In this document: positions 50,808 to 62,248 of the stretch, in pieces | Position numbering within the stretch: the stretch's first letter is position 1 | Layout of the letters: the number at the start of each line of letters is the position of its first letter | NCBI GenBank assembly: GCA_963575745.1 | Contig: CAUYUJ010015504.1 | Location: forward strand, 1,440,466 to 1,504,465 | Reading direction: 5' to 3' | From: Prorocentrum cordatum | Lineage: Eukaryota; Sar; Dinophyceae; Prorocentrales; Prorocentraceae | DNA: 64,000 bases | Notes under the pieces: model-generated | What the model was told of the DNA's origin: nothing | Database searches by the model: none | What the model saw: the letters and a program-made list of their open reading frames with translations, nothing else | Translations under genes and position numbers: made by a program

Positions 50808-51812
50808 CCAATCGCTACTAGGATTCTATGAGAGGTGGATCCATATCTCATCGGATTCTATTAGAGGTGGAAATATCTGGAATGGGATGGTCTTAGAGGT
50901 GGATCCATCGCTAATAGGACCCCACTAGAGGTGGATCCATCTCATATAGGATTCAATTACAGGTGAATCCATGTCTAATCGGATCCCATTATAGGTGGAC
51001 CCATCTCTAATAATATTCCAGTAGAGGTGGGTCCATATGTAATAGGATTTCGTTAGAGGTGAATCCATGTGTAGCAGGATTATATTAAAAGGTAGACCCA
51101 TCTCTGTTAGGATTCCATTTGGAGCGGATCGATCTGTAATAGACTGTCAGCTGAGATGGGCCCATCTCTCATAGGACTCCATCAATTGTGGATCCAGCTG
51201 TAGTCGGATTCCATTAGAGATGGATCCATCTGTACCAGGATTCTAGTACATGTGGATCCATCTGTAATAGGATTCCATCAGAGGTGGACCCATATGTATC
51301 AGGATTCTGGTAGGATTGAATTGGGGGTGGACCCGTTTGTATTACGATCCTATTAGAGGTAGATCCATATGTAATAGTATTCTATTAGAAGTGGATTCAT
51401 GTCATGTAGGACCCCATCAGAGGTAGGTGGACCCATCCCTAATAGGATTCTCTCAGAGGTGGACCCATATGTAATAGGATTATATTAGAAGTGGGTCCAT
51501 CTGTCATAGGGTTATGTTAGAGATGGATCCATCCGCACTAGGATTCCATTAGATCCATCTCTAATCAGATACTACTAGAGGTGAGTCCATCCTTAATAGG
51601 ATCCCATTCGAGGTGGATCCATTTGTCACAGGATTCTGTTAGAGGTGGACCAATATCTAATAGCATGCCATTGGGGATGGAACCATCTTATTAGGATTCT
51701 ATTAGAGGTGGATCCATATGTAATTGGAGTCCATTAGAGGTGTATCCATATCTAATTTGGTTTTACCAGAGGTGGATCCATCGTTAATAGAATTATATTC
51801 GAGGTGGACGCA
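50808..51812. repeat. 37-38 bp minisatellite (copy 2, left part)
   Basis: Same array as 26755-28035, split by the nested element at 51819-53037; the right part is 53044-53350. Confidence 0.9.
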
Positions 51813-51818
51813 TATGTA

Positions 51819-53037
51819 TGAGAGAGCGTGATCCACCGCCGCTTTACTGTGGAAAATTGCCAACCTTTTCCTCCGGAACCCGGGGGTCGCCCCCCCCCCC
51901 CCCTCCGAAAATCCCCCCCCCCCTGCTGGAACCCCTCCCCCCCCCCCCCCCCCCCCTCCCCGGCAAAAACCCCCCCCTCCCCTAACCCCTCCCCCCCCCC
52001 CCCCCCTCCCGCTCCGAAAACCGGGGGGGGTCACTACCGGTTCGAACCCCTCCCCCCCCCCCCTCCCCCACCCTCCGGATCCGGAAAACCGGGGGGGGGC
52101 CACTACCGGTTCGAACCCCCCCCCCCCCCCCCCCCCCCTACTCACCGCCAGCAAACGACTCCCGGTCCCCACCACCGTCCGCATCACATCCCCCACTGGT
52201 GTTCCCAGCACCACTGTCCTCACCACCGCTGTCCCCACTGGCTCCACCACCGCCCCTACTGTCCCCACCAGTGGCCCCACCACTGTCGCACTGTCCCCGC
52301 TGTCCCCAGAACTGTTCCCACCACGGTTCCACTCTCCCCACTGTCTCCACGGCCCCAACCACTGCCCGACTATCCCCACTGTCCCCACTGTCCCACTGAC
52401 TCCTCCGCTGTCCCACTGAGCTGTCCCACTGTTCCCACCACTGTCCCCACTGTCCCCACCACTGTCCCCACTGTACCTCTGTCCCATTGTCCCACCGCCG
52501 TCCTCGCCACCGCCTTCACCACTGTCCCCACCACCATTGTACCCTCCACTGTCCCACTGTTTCCACCTCATTCCCATTGTCCCCACACCACTGTCCCCAC
52601 CACCACCGTCACCACCACTGTCCACTGTCCCCCCCTGTTCCCACCATTGTCCCCACCACTGTCCCCACCACTACCGTCCCCACCACTGTCCCACTGTCCC
52701 ACTGTCCCCACCACTGTCCCGCTATCCCCTCACCACTGTCCCCACCAACACCGTCCCCACCACTGTCCGCACCCCCACTCGTTTTCGAGGGGGGGGGGGT
52801 TCGAACCGGTAGTGACCCCCCCCGGTTTTCCGGATCCGGAGGGGGGGGGGAGGGGTTCGAACCGGTAGTGACCCCCCCCCCCCTTTTTCATGATGAGCGG
52901 GGGGGGGGGGGGAGGTGGTTCGAACCGTAGTGACCCCCCCCGGTTTTCCGGAGGGGGAGGGGGGGGGGGGGAGGGGTTCGAACCGGTAGTGACCCCCCCC
53001 CGGTTTTCCGCCAGCAGCGGTAGAACACGCTCTTTCA
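51819..53037. mobile_element. 1219-bp nested TIR element, absent from the first block
   Basis: Left end TGAGAGAGCGTGATCCACCG; the right end reversed and complemented is TGAAAGAGCGTGTTCTACCG, 21 of 25 terminal bases matching. TATGTA flanks both ends (51813-51818 and 53038-53043) and occurs once at the empty site in the first block (within GCATATGTAATGG near 27721). The interior is C-rich on the left and G-rich on the right, with inverted ACCGGTTCGAACCCC words around a TGTCCCCAC minisatellite. No transposase, so non-autonomous. Confidence 0.9.
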
Positions 53038-53362
53038 TATGTAATGGGGTTCTATCAGACGTGGGTTCATTTGTAAAAGGATTCTATTAGAGGTGGGTCC
53101 ATCCGTACCAGGATTCCATTCGAGGTGGATCCATCTCTGATGCGATGCCATTAGTTGTGGGCCCATCTCTAATGGGATTCTATTAGAGGCGGATCCATAT
53201 GTCATAAGATTATATTTAAGGTGGTTCCATCTGTAGTGGGATCCTATCAGGTGTGGATCCATTCCTAATCGGATTCTATGGAAGGTGGATCCATATGTAA
53301 TAGGATTCTCTCGGAAGTGGATCCATCTGTAGTACGATTATATGAGAGGTGGGTGTCTTTTG

Positions 53363-53870
53363 TGATGACGGTGATGATGATGATGACGAGCATGTGTTTC
53401 AAGATGCTGCTGGCGATGATGATGATGACGAGCATGTGTTTCAAGATGTTGCTGATGATGATGGTGATGACGAGCATGTGTTTCAATGCGCTGCTGATGA
53501 CGATGGTGATGACGAGCATGTGTTTCATTATGCTGCTGATGACGATGGTGTTGACGAGCATGTGTTTCAAGATGCTGCTGATGACGATGGTGTTGACGAG
53601 CATGTGTTTCAAGATGCTGCTGATGACGATGGTGCTGACCAGCATGTGTTTCAAGATGCTGCTGATGACGATGATGATGATGATGATGACGAGTATGTGT
53701 CTCAAGATGCTGCCCATGACGATGGTAACGACGAGCATGTGTTTCAAGATGCTGCTGATGACGATCAGGATGATGAGTATGTGTTTCAAGATTCTGCTGA
53801 TGACGATGGTGATGACGAGCATGCGTTTCAAGATGTTGCTGATGATGATGGTGATGACGAGATGCGTTGG
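53363..53870. repeat. 45-bp array encoding a 15-residue acidic repeat (copy 2)
   Basis: Counterpart of 28048-28555. Confidence 0.85.
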
Positions 53871-54194
53871 GAGCAATGCGTTGTCATAATGAGTTCCACA
53901 GAGCATAATCGAGTGGGAAGCACAGCCCACCACACTAAAGTTATCCTCCTTTTACCCTTCTTCCTCCTCCTCCTCCTCCGCCTCCACCGCCGTCTCTTCC
54001 TCCTCACCCCTCTTACTTCCAGTGGGTGAGCGCCGAAGCGCGTTCAAGAGAAATTAATAAGCCTTAATATCTCGATTCTCCGGCCTCCGGGAGCCCGAAA
54101 CAAACAATATTAGCGGATTGCAAATTGATTTCTTTTGTTGTTGAATTACAAAAGGGAATCCTTTGGTGGTGAACTACGCATTGTTTTATTTTGT

Positions 54195-54965
54195 GGCAGA
54201 TTACAAAAGGATTCCTTTTGTGGATGATTACAAAAGGATTTCTTTTGTGGAGGATCACATGATGATTCTTTCTTGTGGCGGATTACAAAAGGATTCCTTT
54301 TGTGGAGGATTACAAAAGGATTCCTCTTGTGGAGGATTACAAAGGGATTCCCCGTGGTGGAGGAATACAATGGGATTCCTTCTGTGGAGGATTACACATT
54401 GATTTCCTTTGAGGGCTCTCCTGGAAGTGAACCAGGGGACAAAAGAAAAAAAAATCAGAAAATCATTTAAAATTAAGAAAATTACAAGTTTCCAATAAAT
54501 TTCCAATGTTTTGAAGCAAAAACATATAAAAAAAAACTGCATTTCCAAGGTTTTGAGGCCCAAACCATATGAAAACACAGCATTTCTGCATTCGGATTGT
54601 GAAAATGCGGTGTTTTTATATGTTTCTGCTTCAAAACATTGGAAAATCATTGAAAACCTGCAATTTTCCTAATTTTCAATGATTTTTTTTTTGTTTTTTT
54701 TGTTTTTCTTTTGTCCCCTGGTGCACTTCCAGGAGAGCCCTCAAAGGAAATCAATTTGTAATCCTCCGCAAAAGGAATCCCATTGTATTCCTCCACCAAG
54801 GGGAATCCCTGTGTAATCCTCCACAAAAGGAATCCTTTTGTAATCCTCCACAAAAGGAATCCTTTTGTAATCCGCCACAAAAGGAAACAATTTGCAATTC
54901 ACCATGAACAGAATTCCCTTTTAATTCCCCACAAAAGAACTCAATTTAAAATCTGCTACAACAGG
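54195..54965. repeat. Large imperfect inverted repeat (copy 2)
   Basis: Counterpart of 28880-29640, centred near 54578; several A/T-run length differences from copy 1. Confidence 0.85.
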
Positions 54966-55101
54966 AATCGTTCTGCATTCCACTACTTTAAGCAATCCCT
55001 TTAAAGATGACGAAAAGCACAATCAACAGGAAAGCAAGCAAATGAAAAGTAATAGACCAAAAACCGAGGTGGTACACACACACACGGTTGTATTAACCTT
55101 A

Positions 55102-57724
55102 CCCCCCACCCCCTCCGCCTCCCTTGCTGGTGCGCTGGCGCGGGCCGGGCTTGGGCGGCGTGGTGGAAACGGAGTTCTACACAAAGGGGGTTCGCGGCCG
55201 GGGAACCAATCGGGCATACAACCACGTGCTTCTGCGCAAGCACGGGCAGGTGGCCCGCATCAGCTGCAACTTCGCGGACCGGTACCGACTGGACCGCCAG
55301 GGGCTCAACATCAAGATCGGGCAGGTTCCGGGGTGCACCAGTCGTAAGTGGCGGCTGAACCTCGAGGAGACAGGTAACGTGCATCTATGCCGTGCCGTCG
55401 AGTGCGCCTCCTGTCCAGTGGCGCACCCCATGCATGTCGACCAGTACGCGGCCATTGACCACACACAGATCGTGGACTTGGCTGAGCACGGTAAGGCCAC
55501 AGCCTGCCGGGCAGTCGGCGTGGGACTCCGGAAGGTATTCGGGGTCGTCAAGTGGCTGCTCTGCTCACCCTGGTCGGTACTTGGATGGCTGTGCCGGGGC
55601 CGGCCGGAGCCCCGCTACATCACCGACGCCACGGGCTATCGCCGCCTGGACATCGATTCGGAGAGCGAGGTGGAGGCGGAGGAGCGCCCCTGCCAAGCCG
55701 CACAAGTTGGGGTGCAGCTCGCAGGTGGCGCACGCCCCCTCCAGCCGGAGGGGTGCGGCGACCGAGGGATGCAGGAGGCGACTGTTCTGCTACAGGAGGA
55801 CGCAGAGGTGTCGGACGTCCCCCGGCCGGGGCATTGCCTCAATGCACAGGTGCACCTCTGCGCCCACCATGCGCAGAAGTACCGGTCTACCCTGATCGGC
55901 CGCAAATGCAGCCTCCCCACTTGCCTCCGCATGGCGAAGGGTAGCTGTGGGGGGGCCCCGATGTGCGGGGAACATCTCCGACGGGACGAGGGTCACACCG
56001 TGCGCGTCGAAGCGACGGTCCAACCAGGGATCCTCGGGGGCCTGCGCCGTCGCATGCGAGTGCGGGCTCCAAGCCCCGCCAGGGCGCGCGATTGGACCGC
56101 GCATGCCGCCGATGGGGTTGGCGTGGCGCCCGGGCCGGTCTACCCCCCGCCCGCTGCACCGCCACCGCCAGCAGTGGCCCCATCCGTCGATGTTGAGCCC
56201 TCGGGGGTGCAGGCCCTAGCCTCTGGGCCGCAGCCGCGTCGTTCGCGCTCCGCGGAAGCAAGGGCCTGCGGACGCTCACGGTCTGCCGACCGCGGAGCCC
56301 CGGGCGATCGGATCGCCCATCACGGGTGGCTTCAGGAGCCCTTCCTCGTGAAGGTCTGCCCGATACTCCCGGGCGACCCTCGGGGAGCCGAGGAGGCGCA
56401 TGGCGCGCCCCCGGCGAGTCCTTGGCATATTCTATTGGGAGAATGCGAGGGGCTCGACGTACGGGGCACTGGCGGGGACGCACGACTTATCATCGGGACT
56501 AGCCTCGAGGGCGTCAGGGTGGAGGTCCCAGCCAGCGAGGTCGTACGGCACCCCCCTCCGCTGGAGGACGGGCGCTACCCGATAGATTGGATCAATCGGC
56601 TGCTGTACGAGGTCCCCCAAGGCGCGCGGGAAGTGGGGTTGCGTGTCATCGCCCACCACATCCCGCAGGATCTGCTGGCGATGTTACGCCAGGAGCAGTG
56701 GGGCGGTGTGGACGTGGAAAGCGCGAGCGGCTGGAGGCGGCGCTACCTGACGAGCACGGAGCGCCAGCAGCTGCAGCACGACCCGGTGCGCACACTCGGC
56801 CACCATCGGCGGGGCGGCGCGCAGGGGGCGCAACCTGCGCCCGGGATGGAGGGCTTGCCCCGCCCAGCCCCCGTGGCGGCACCGTCGCGCTTGGCAGCGG
56901 CCGCCGCCGGCGTGAGCGAGGATGCTGAGGAGCCCGACCCCCTCGAAATATTCATGGATACCTTGCGAGCCGAGGATCTCAAGGGACGGGGGGGCCAAGC
57001 GGCGGCCCTCAGCGCATTAGGTATGACCGCGGACCTGCTCGGGATTCCGCTTGATCAGGCGGAACGGCAGCTGCGGCGGAGAGTCGCACAGGTGGCAGCG
57101 GCGGGCCCACTGGGGCCCGATCTGGAGCGCGCCCTCGCGGATTTGGAGGATGCGCAGCTGGAAGCGCGCGCGCGGAGCGTGCTGCGGCCGCCGACAAGGT
57201 TCCCCTGCAGGGCAGCCTCTCACGCGAGGGGTCGCGGAGCCGCTCGGCGCGGGGACGGGATCCCAGCCCGAGGCAGGGACCCCGGCGCGAGCTCTTCGGG
57301 GCCATGCCCCCCGTCCAACCCACGGGCCCACGCCGTGGCTTGCTGGGCGATCGGGACCTACTGGCACGCGATGGACGCGGGGGGCCCGCTCGTGGGGCCA
57401 ACCCGCTCCTCGACGGAGCTTCGGTCCTTGGGCACCTCACTGGCCAGACGCCCCACGGGGGTGGCCTGGGCGGGGAGCGAGCCGGGGGCCCAGACGACGC
57501 CGGGGCGGCGGGCGCCCTGGGCGGGCTTCAGCCGAGGCCGAAGCCCAGATCATCGAGCGCCTGGATCGCCAGAACCGCCTCACCGAACGCCACGTCCTCG
57601 CCGCCGAGCGGCAGGCGCGGGCCACCGAGGGCGACAAGAAGGCCCGGGGCACCAGGGCGGGGATCGGTCGGGACGAGGAACTGGATCTTTACATAGCCAG
57701 GGGATGCAACACCTTCGTGGTTGA
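55102..57724 (+). pseudogene. Element D polyprotein, second part (Gag-like region)
   Basis: Continuation of the D frame after the insertion. It begins in the Pro-rich word, then LCRAVECASC, a hydrophobic segment, DIDSESEVEAEERPC and a Cys/His cluster. Past 56230, the point where the first copy is cut off, comes a Ser/Arg-rich stretch and a region comparable to G. The genuine coding frame appears to leave this frame near 57175: the +2 frame (AADKVPLQGSLSREGS...) looks more protein-like from there and hands over near 57525 to the frame holding IIERLDRQN and DEELDLYIARGC. The last part of this open frame is therefore probably not coding. Two frameshifts or sequencing errors are implied. Confidence 0.65.
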
Positions 57725-60700
57725 GGCCTGCGAGGGGATCACGGGGAAGGACTTGTTCGACTCCCTCAAGCGCATGTGTGCGCACTCCAAGAGCACGCTC
57801 AAGACGATCGGATTTCCCTGCCCGGTTACCAACCGTGTGGCGCACGGCTACGCGGCGCTCGCCTTCGGGACGGGTCCACACGACCTGACAGTGGACGACT
57901 GCGTCCCCGCGCGTGACGAGGACTTCGACGGCTACAGGCCCCCTGTGGACGACAAGCTGGAGCCCCGCCAGCGGCCCGCCACCCACATGGCGACCTGGTT
58001 CAAGAGGGCCCAGTGCGAGATCCAGATGTTCGAGTCCATCGTAGGGGTCGCACACGGGGCGGAGCGTCGGCGGTCGCTAGGGTTCTTGGAGGCGGCCTTC
58101 GAGAGGGACCCCTCGGAGTTCCCAGACCATTGGGTCAAGGATCTGTGGGAAGAGCTCCGAAGCACCTGGGTCGAGGAGCTACGGGAGCTCAGGCGTCGGC
58201 TCTGCCGGGAGCTCGACACCGAGAACCCGAGGAGGGAGGACATCAAGTACATCCTGCTCATGCCGGAGAACGGCTACGACTTGCCCCGAACGTTCGACCT
58301 CGGGGACCCGAATGCCTACTACCAGCAGGTAGTCGTGCCCCGGCGTAAGGCCGCACTCACGCGCCTCCTCAATGGGCAGCTGAACGCCCACCTCACGAAG
58401 CGACCGCCAAAGGCGGGAGGGGGCGAGGAAATGGGCGAGCCCCGGCCCACGGCGCAGGGTGATGACAGGCCCAAGGCGGGGGCTGGGCCCCAGCCGAAGG
58501 CGGGGCCCAAGGCGGGCACCGGGGCCCCAGCGGGGACAGCCCCCAAGAGGGCGTACCCAGCGGGCAAGGAATTAACACGCCCGGAGCGTACGCGCTCCGT
58601 GGCGCATGCGCCCCGCAATAAGGACAACGTCCCTATCTGCTGGGGGGCCACCACGCACATGGGCTGCTCGCGGAAGGCTTGCGACTGCCCTAACTCCCAT
58701 GACCCCATCAAGTCAACGCGCGGATTGGACTACTCGGTAGTCATGCAGCTCACGAGGCGCGGGGGGCTCCTTGGGACGCCCCGGATCGACCCCAAACAGG
58801 TGGATGGGATGATTGCGCAGCTGCGCTCGCAAGCCAAGGCAGCCGAGGCCGAGAAGGTTGGCGAGGACACGTCGCCCCCTGCTGCCCCTGACTCCCAGAA
58901 GGAAAAGGGCCGTGGCCGTGGCAGCGGCTCGCGAGCAGCGGGCGACCCGGGCCCGGGGCAGGCCCCGGACGACTACACTGCGCTCCAGCTTACCGCGATG
59001 GAATCCGACCTCCGGGAAGCGGTTAAGGGCCCCGACTTCGGATGGCTCGAAGACCACGACCGCCCGCGCGCGGCGGCCACTTGGGACGCCCAGCCCGCGG
59101 GTGATGGGCCGGAGCTTCGCCTCAAGCTCATGCAGGAGCTCGAATCCGAGGGCATCTTCGCGCCTCTGAAGGGGGCCAGCGAGTACTTGCAGAGCCACGT
59201 GCGCGGGCGCGTCTTGGGGGCGCGCCTGCGCGGGGAGCGGCTCACCGTGGAGCGGGCCCTCGAGGAAGCCGTGGACCGAGGCCATCGGGGACTCAGCAGC
59301 GAGGCAGCCGACCTGCATGAGGCGCTTAGCTGCGCCGCAGGATACGTCACCGAGGGCGGGGCCGAGGTTGGCCCGGTTGCGTGGGACCCCGGCGGGCTGA
59401 TAGGCCGCGGGTCATATACCTTCTGGGACGGGGACACCCGCATCCAGTGGGACTTCCTCGACTATCGGGACCGCCTCGGCCCTACAGAGGAGATGGGCCA
59501 GGCGATGGGCCTGGAGGTGGGCGACACCGAGGAGCGGCAGTGCCTGCTACTGCACGTAGCTGCTGGGGTGCTCCTGCTACGCGCGGGCGAGGGCGCGGGC
59601 GAGCCCAGCTCGGACGCGGTGCAGCAGTTGGCCGCGACGTATCGCCATGCACTATGGGAGGAGGCCCACGAGGCCCTTCGTGCCCTGGGCGACTCCCCAC
59701 CGTGGATCACGGCCCTGGAGGCCGATGTCCGTTCCTACGTCCATGATGCGGTGCACCCGCACCACGACAAGGACTATCGCTGCCTGGCAGCATGCCCCGT
59801 CACCGACCTCGACGCCGTCACGCTCCAGGTGCACCGTGTCAACGGCAGTGGGCGCCTATGCGTGGACCACCTAATGGGGACGGGTGTCGGCGCGGAGGAT
59901 CAAGTTATTCCGCTCCTGATCTGGCGTGGCCATATGCGCGTCTTGCGCCCACGCTCTCACACGGAGGCGGCGGCCCTAGGCCAGCGCTGGGGGCACGCAG
60001 GACGCCTGTCCCGCGAGATCGTGAGTGTCGGCTGGCGCGAGATGCTCGATGAAGGTCCAGACGTTGAACCCACCGTCCCAGGCAAGAGCGCGCCCTGCAC
60101 CCACTGCAAGGCAGCGGAAGGTCGGGCGGGCCGCGCAGTGAGACGCGCGCCAGCCTCGTTCGGGGAACATCCAGCCGACGTCCAGACACGCCTCCTGGAG
60201 GCGAACGCGATGCCAATTCGACACGACCCCGCGTTCGCGTACGGTTTGATCGCCCAGGAGGTGTACGCCGGATCGGGAAACTGGTCGGCTGCGCTTCGAG
60301 CCGAGGGCATCCGGGTGCTGGAGCCGATCGAATACTACGACGACCCTCTCCGAGAGTCCGGCCCACGGCCGGATCACGACACCCTCGACCCGGCAGTTCG
60401 CGCGCGCCTACAGGAGGCCGCACGGACCCCCATGGGCCCCGATGTGGCCAACGTTTGGTGCTGGGGTACCCCGTGTGGCTCGTGCACCGACCTCGGGCTC
60501 ATGGCCCAGCCTGGCGGGGCCCCGCAGGGAACCCGCACGTGGGAGCACCCCGAGGGGGGCGGCTCCAAGGAGTTTGAGCTCGTTGGTAACAGCCACACTC
60601 AGTTCACGTGCGACACCTGCCGCATCCTACACGACGCCGGCAAGGAGTTTCTCATCGAGTCCTTCTGCCCCTCGGGCCGCTACCCCAAGATCTGGGACCA

Positions 60701-60989
60701 GGCCCCAATGCACGAGCTGCGTCGAGCGACTGGGGCCATGATCGTCCCGATCCACATGTGCGCCTGGGGCAAGGCCCCGTCCGACGCGCCAGAGAGCCGC
60801 TATCGCAAGGGCAGCTGGTGGCTCGTCAGCCCCCGGCTGTACCTGCACGCTCTGTTGTTGGCGCGACGTTGCCCCCGTGACCACCACCACGTCGAGCTGA
60901 AAGATCACGTGCCTGGCTCGGGCATTAAGCGCACCAAGGAGGCGCAGGTTTGGGCCCCCGGCTTTGCGCTGCGTGGGCAAAGGTGTTGA
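57525..60989 (+). pseudogene. Element D polyprotein, third part (zinc knuckle, OTU-like, methyltransferase-like)
   Basis: The open frame begins at 57051, but protein-like similarity to G starts near 57525. It includes DEELDLYIARGCNTFVVEAC (G: AEELDVYLARGCGQLTVEVC), a CCCH knuckle CX8CX6CX3H at about 58636-58705, the OTU-like pair EERQCLLLHVAAG (about 59530-59570) and WRGHMRVL (about 59925), and the methyltransferase-like QEVYAGSGNW and WGTPCGSC blocks (60253-60490). A single C missing from the run at 60955-60959 (five where the G alignment needs six) shifts the frame, so this part ends at an out-of-frame stop and the next frame takes over. Substantially diverged from G, so D is a separate family. 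Confidence 0.75.
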
Positions 60990-62248
60990 AAGGGGCCTAT
61001 CACCGCTGGGCGGTGAGCCAACTGCGTCGGCAGTTGGCGCCTATATGGGAGGATGGCCCGGGGGCGTCCCCCAAAATCGCCGGGGCGGAGGCGCCCGGGC
61101 GCCTGCAGGGCGTCGACTTCACTGGAATCGAGCGCCTACAGGCTTCAGGGGACGGCTCAAAATGCGGTAGGCTTAGCCCAGCCATGCGCCGAGCATTGGC
61201 GGGGCTTCCTAAGCCCCCGTTGGGCGAGACACAGGGGGAGGTGAGTGCGGGCAAGCCTCGACCCCCTTGCGAGGACCCGGCCAGAGATATCGCGGAGGAC
61301 CTCGACGGGTGCAGCCCGGCGGAGCTGGCCACGGTCTACCTGGCCTTCTGCACGGAGCACCCTGAGCACGACCCCGAAGCCATGCGGACCCTGGTGGGGC
61401 TGTGGGATCGGCTCCTCCAACGGACGGGGTCACTGGAGGAGGCGGCCGCGCTGCTTAGGCGCGCGCGCCACGAGCGCCTGGGCAACCCCCTTCGGGGTGT
61501 CCTGGGGGACAAGGTGCGACGGTGTTTAAGCCGAGAGCACTTCGAGTACGTCCGGGAGCTGGCGGAAGGGGGAGCATCCGCGCGGCGGGGCGCGCCACGG
61601 AGGCGCGAGCGAGCCCAGCCGTACCCCAGCGTGCGAGCCCACATCGACGAGGCCTACCAGAAGGTATGGGCGGATGTGACCTGGGGGATCGTCTTGGTGG
61701 CTTCCCAGGCGGCAGAGGGTTTTTTGACGGAGCTGGTGGAAGCCCCCCTGGGGAGGGTCCCAAAGCAGCTACCGGACAGAACCCTATCGTCCGAAGGGCG
61801 TATGATCCACGCGATGCTCTCGGCCAACGCCGCCACACACAAGCGCGACCACCCGCCTGCCGTCCAGCCACGCCATCGGCAGGTGGCGAGGACGGCGGTA
61901 TGGCATCGCGCGCGCCATCCCGGAGCGCGCCTCCTCTGCGCCAAGCGGGACGTCTCGCGGGCCTTCAAGTGGCTGGACATCGCCCCGGCGGACGTCGGGG
62001 ACTTTGGCACTTCACTACCGGGGGCCCACGCTGGCATCGAGGGGGACGTCAGAGTCGTTTACCTAGCCATGGTGTTTGGGTGGACGGGAGCCCCAGGCAA
62101 TTACATGATGCTCGCCCTGGCGGCGAGGGAGCTCCACGAGAGCTATCGGCCTGGGGGGCCGCACTGGCACGACACCACCCACTTCCACTCGGAGTGGCTT
62201 ATGGATGACCCTGTGGTGGTGGAGCCCGACATCGGGGTCCGGCCATAG
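60950..62248 (+). pseudogene. Element D reverse transcriptase, broken by a stop in the RT domain
   Basis: Begins in the overlap with the previous frame (PRLCAAWAKVLKGA, matching G PRLCAAWAAVLKAA). It carries RT blocks: DRTLSSEGRMIHAMLSANA, motif A AKRDVSRAFKWLD (about 61939-61980), motif B VFGWTGAPGNYM and motif C EWLMDDPVVVEPD (about 62191-62229). The stop TAG at 62246-62248 falls where G has Trp (LRPWLSAADC against VRP-stop-MACDA), consistent with one G-to-A change TGG to TAG. Coding similarity continues in the same frame after the stop. Confidence 0.8.

Larger units (their letters stand above)
50503..55101. mobile_element. 4.6-kb terminal-inverted-repeat insertion in D (copy 2)
   Basis: Counterpart of 26450-29778 with the same ends and the same 12-bp flanking word (50491-50502 and 55102-55113). 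It is longer because it contains the nested element at 51819-53037 and one additional minisatellite unit. Interior: CCACAAAAGG repeats (50593-50788), minisatellite (50808-51812 and 53044-53350), 45-bp array (53363-53870), inverted repeat (54195-54965). No protein-coding capacity recognised. Confidence 0.75.
46952..56228. repeat. Duplicated block, second copy
   Basis: Counterpart of 22899-30905, enlarged by a 1219-bp element (51819-53037) and one 38-bp minisatellite unit. Unlike the first copy, its right end runs on uninterrupted into the rest of element D. Confidence 0.95.
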
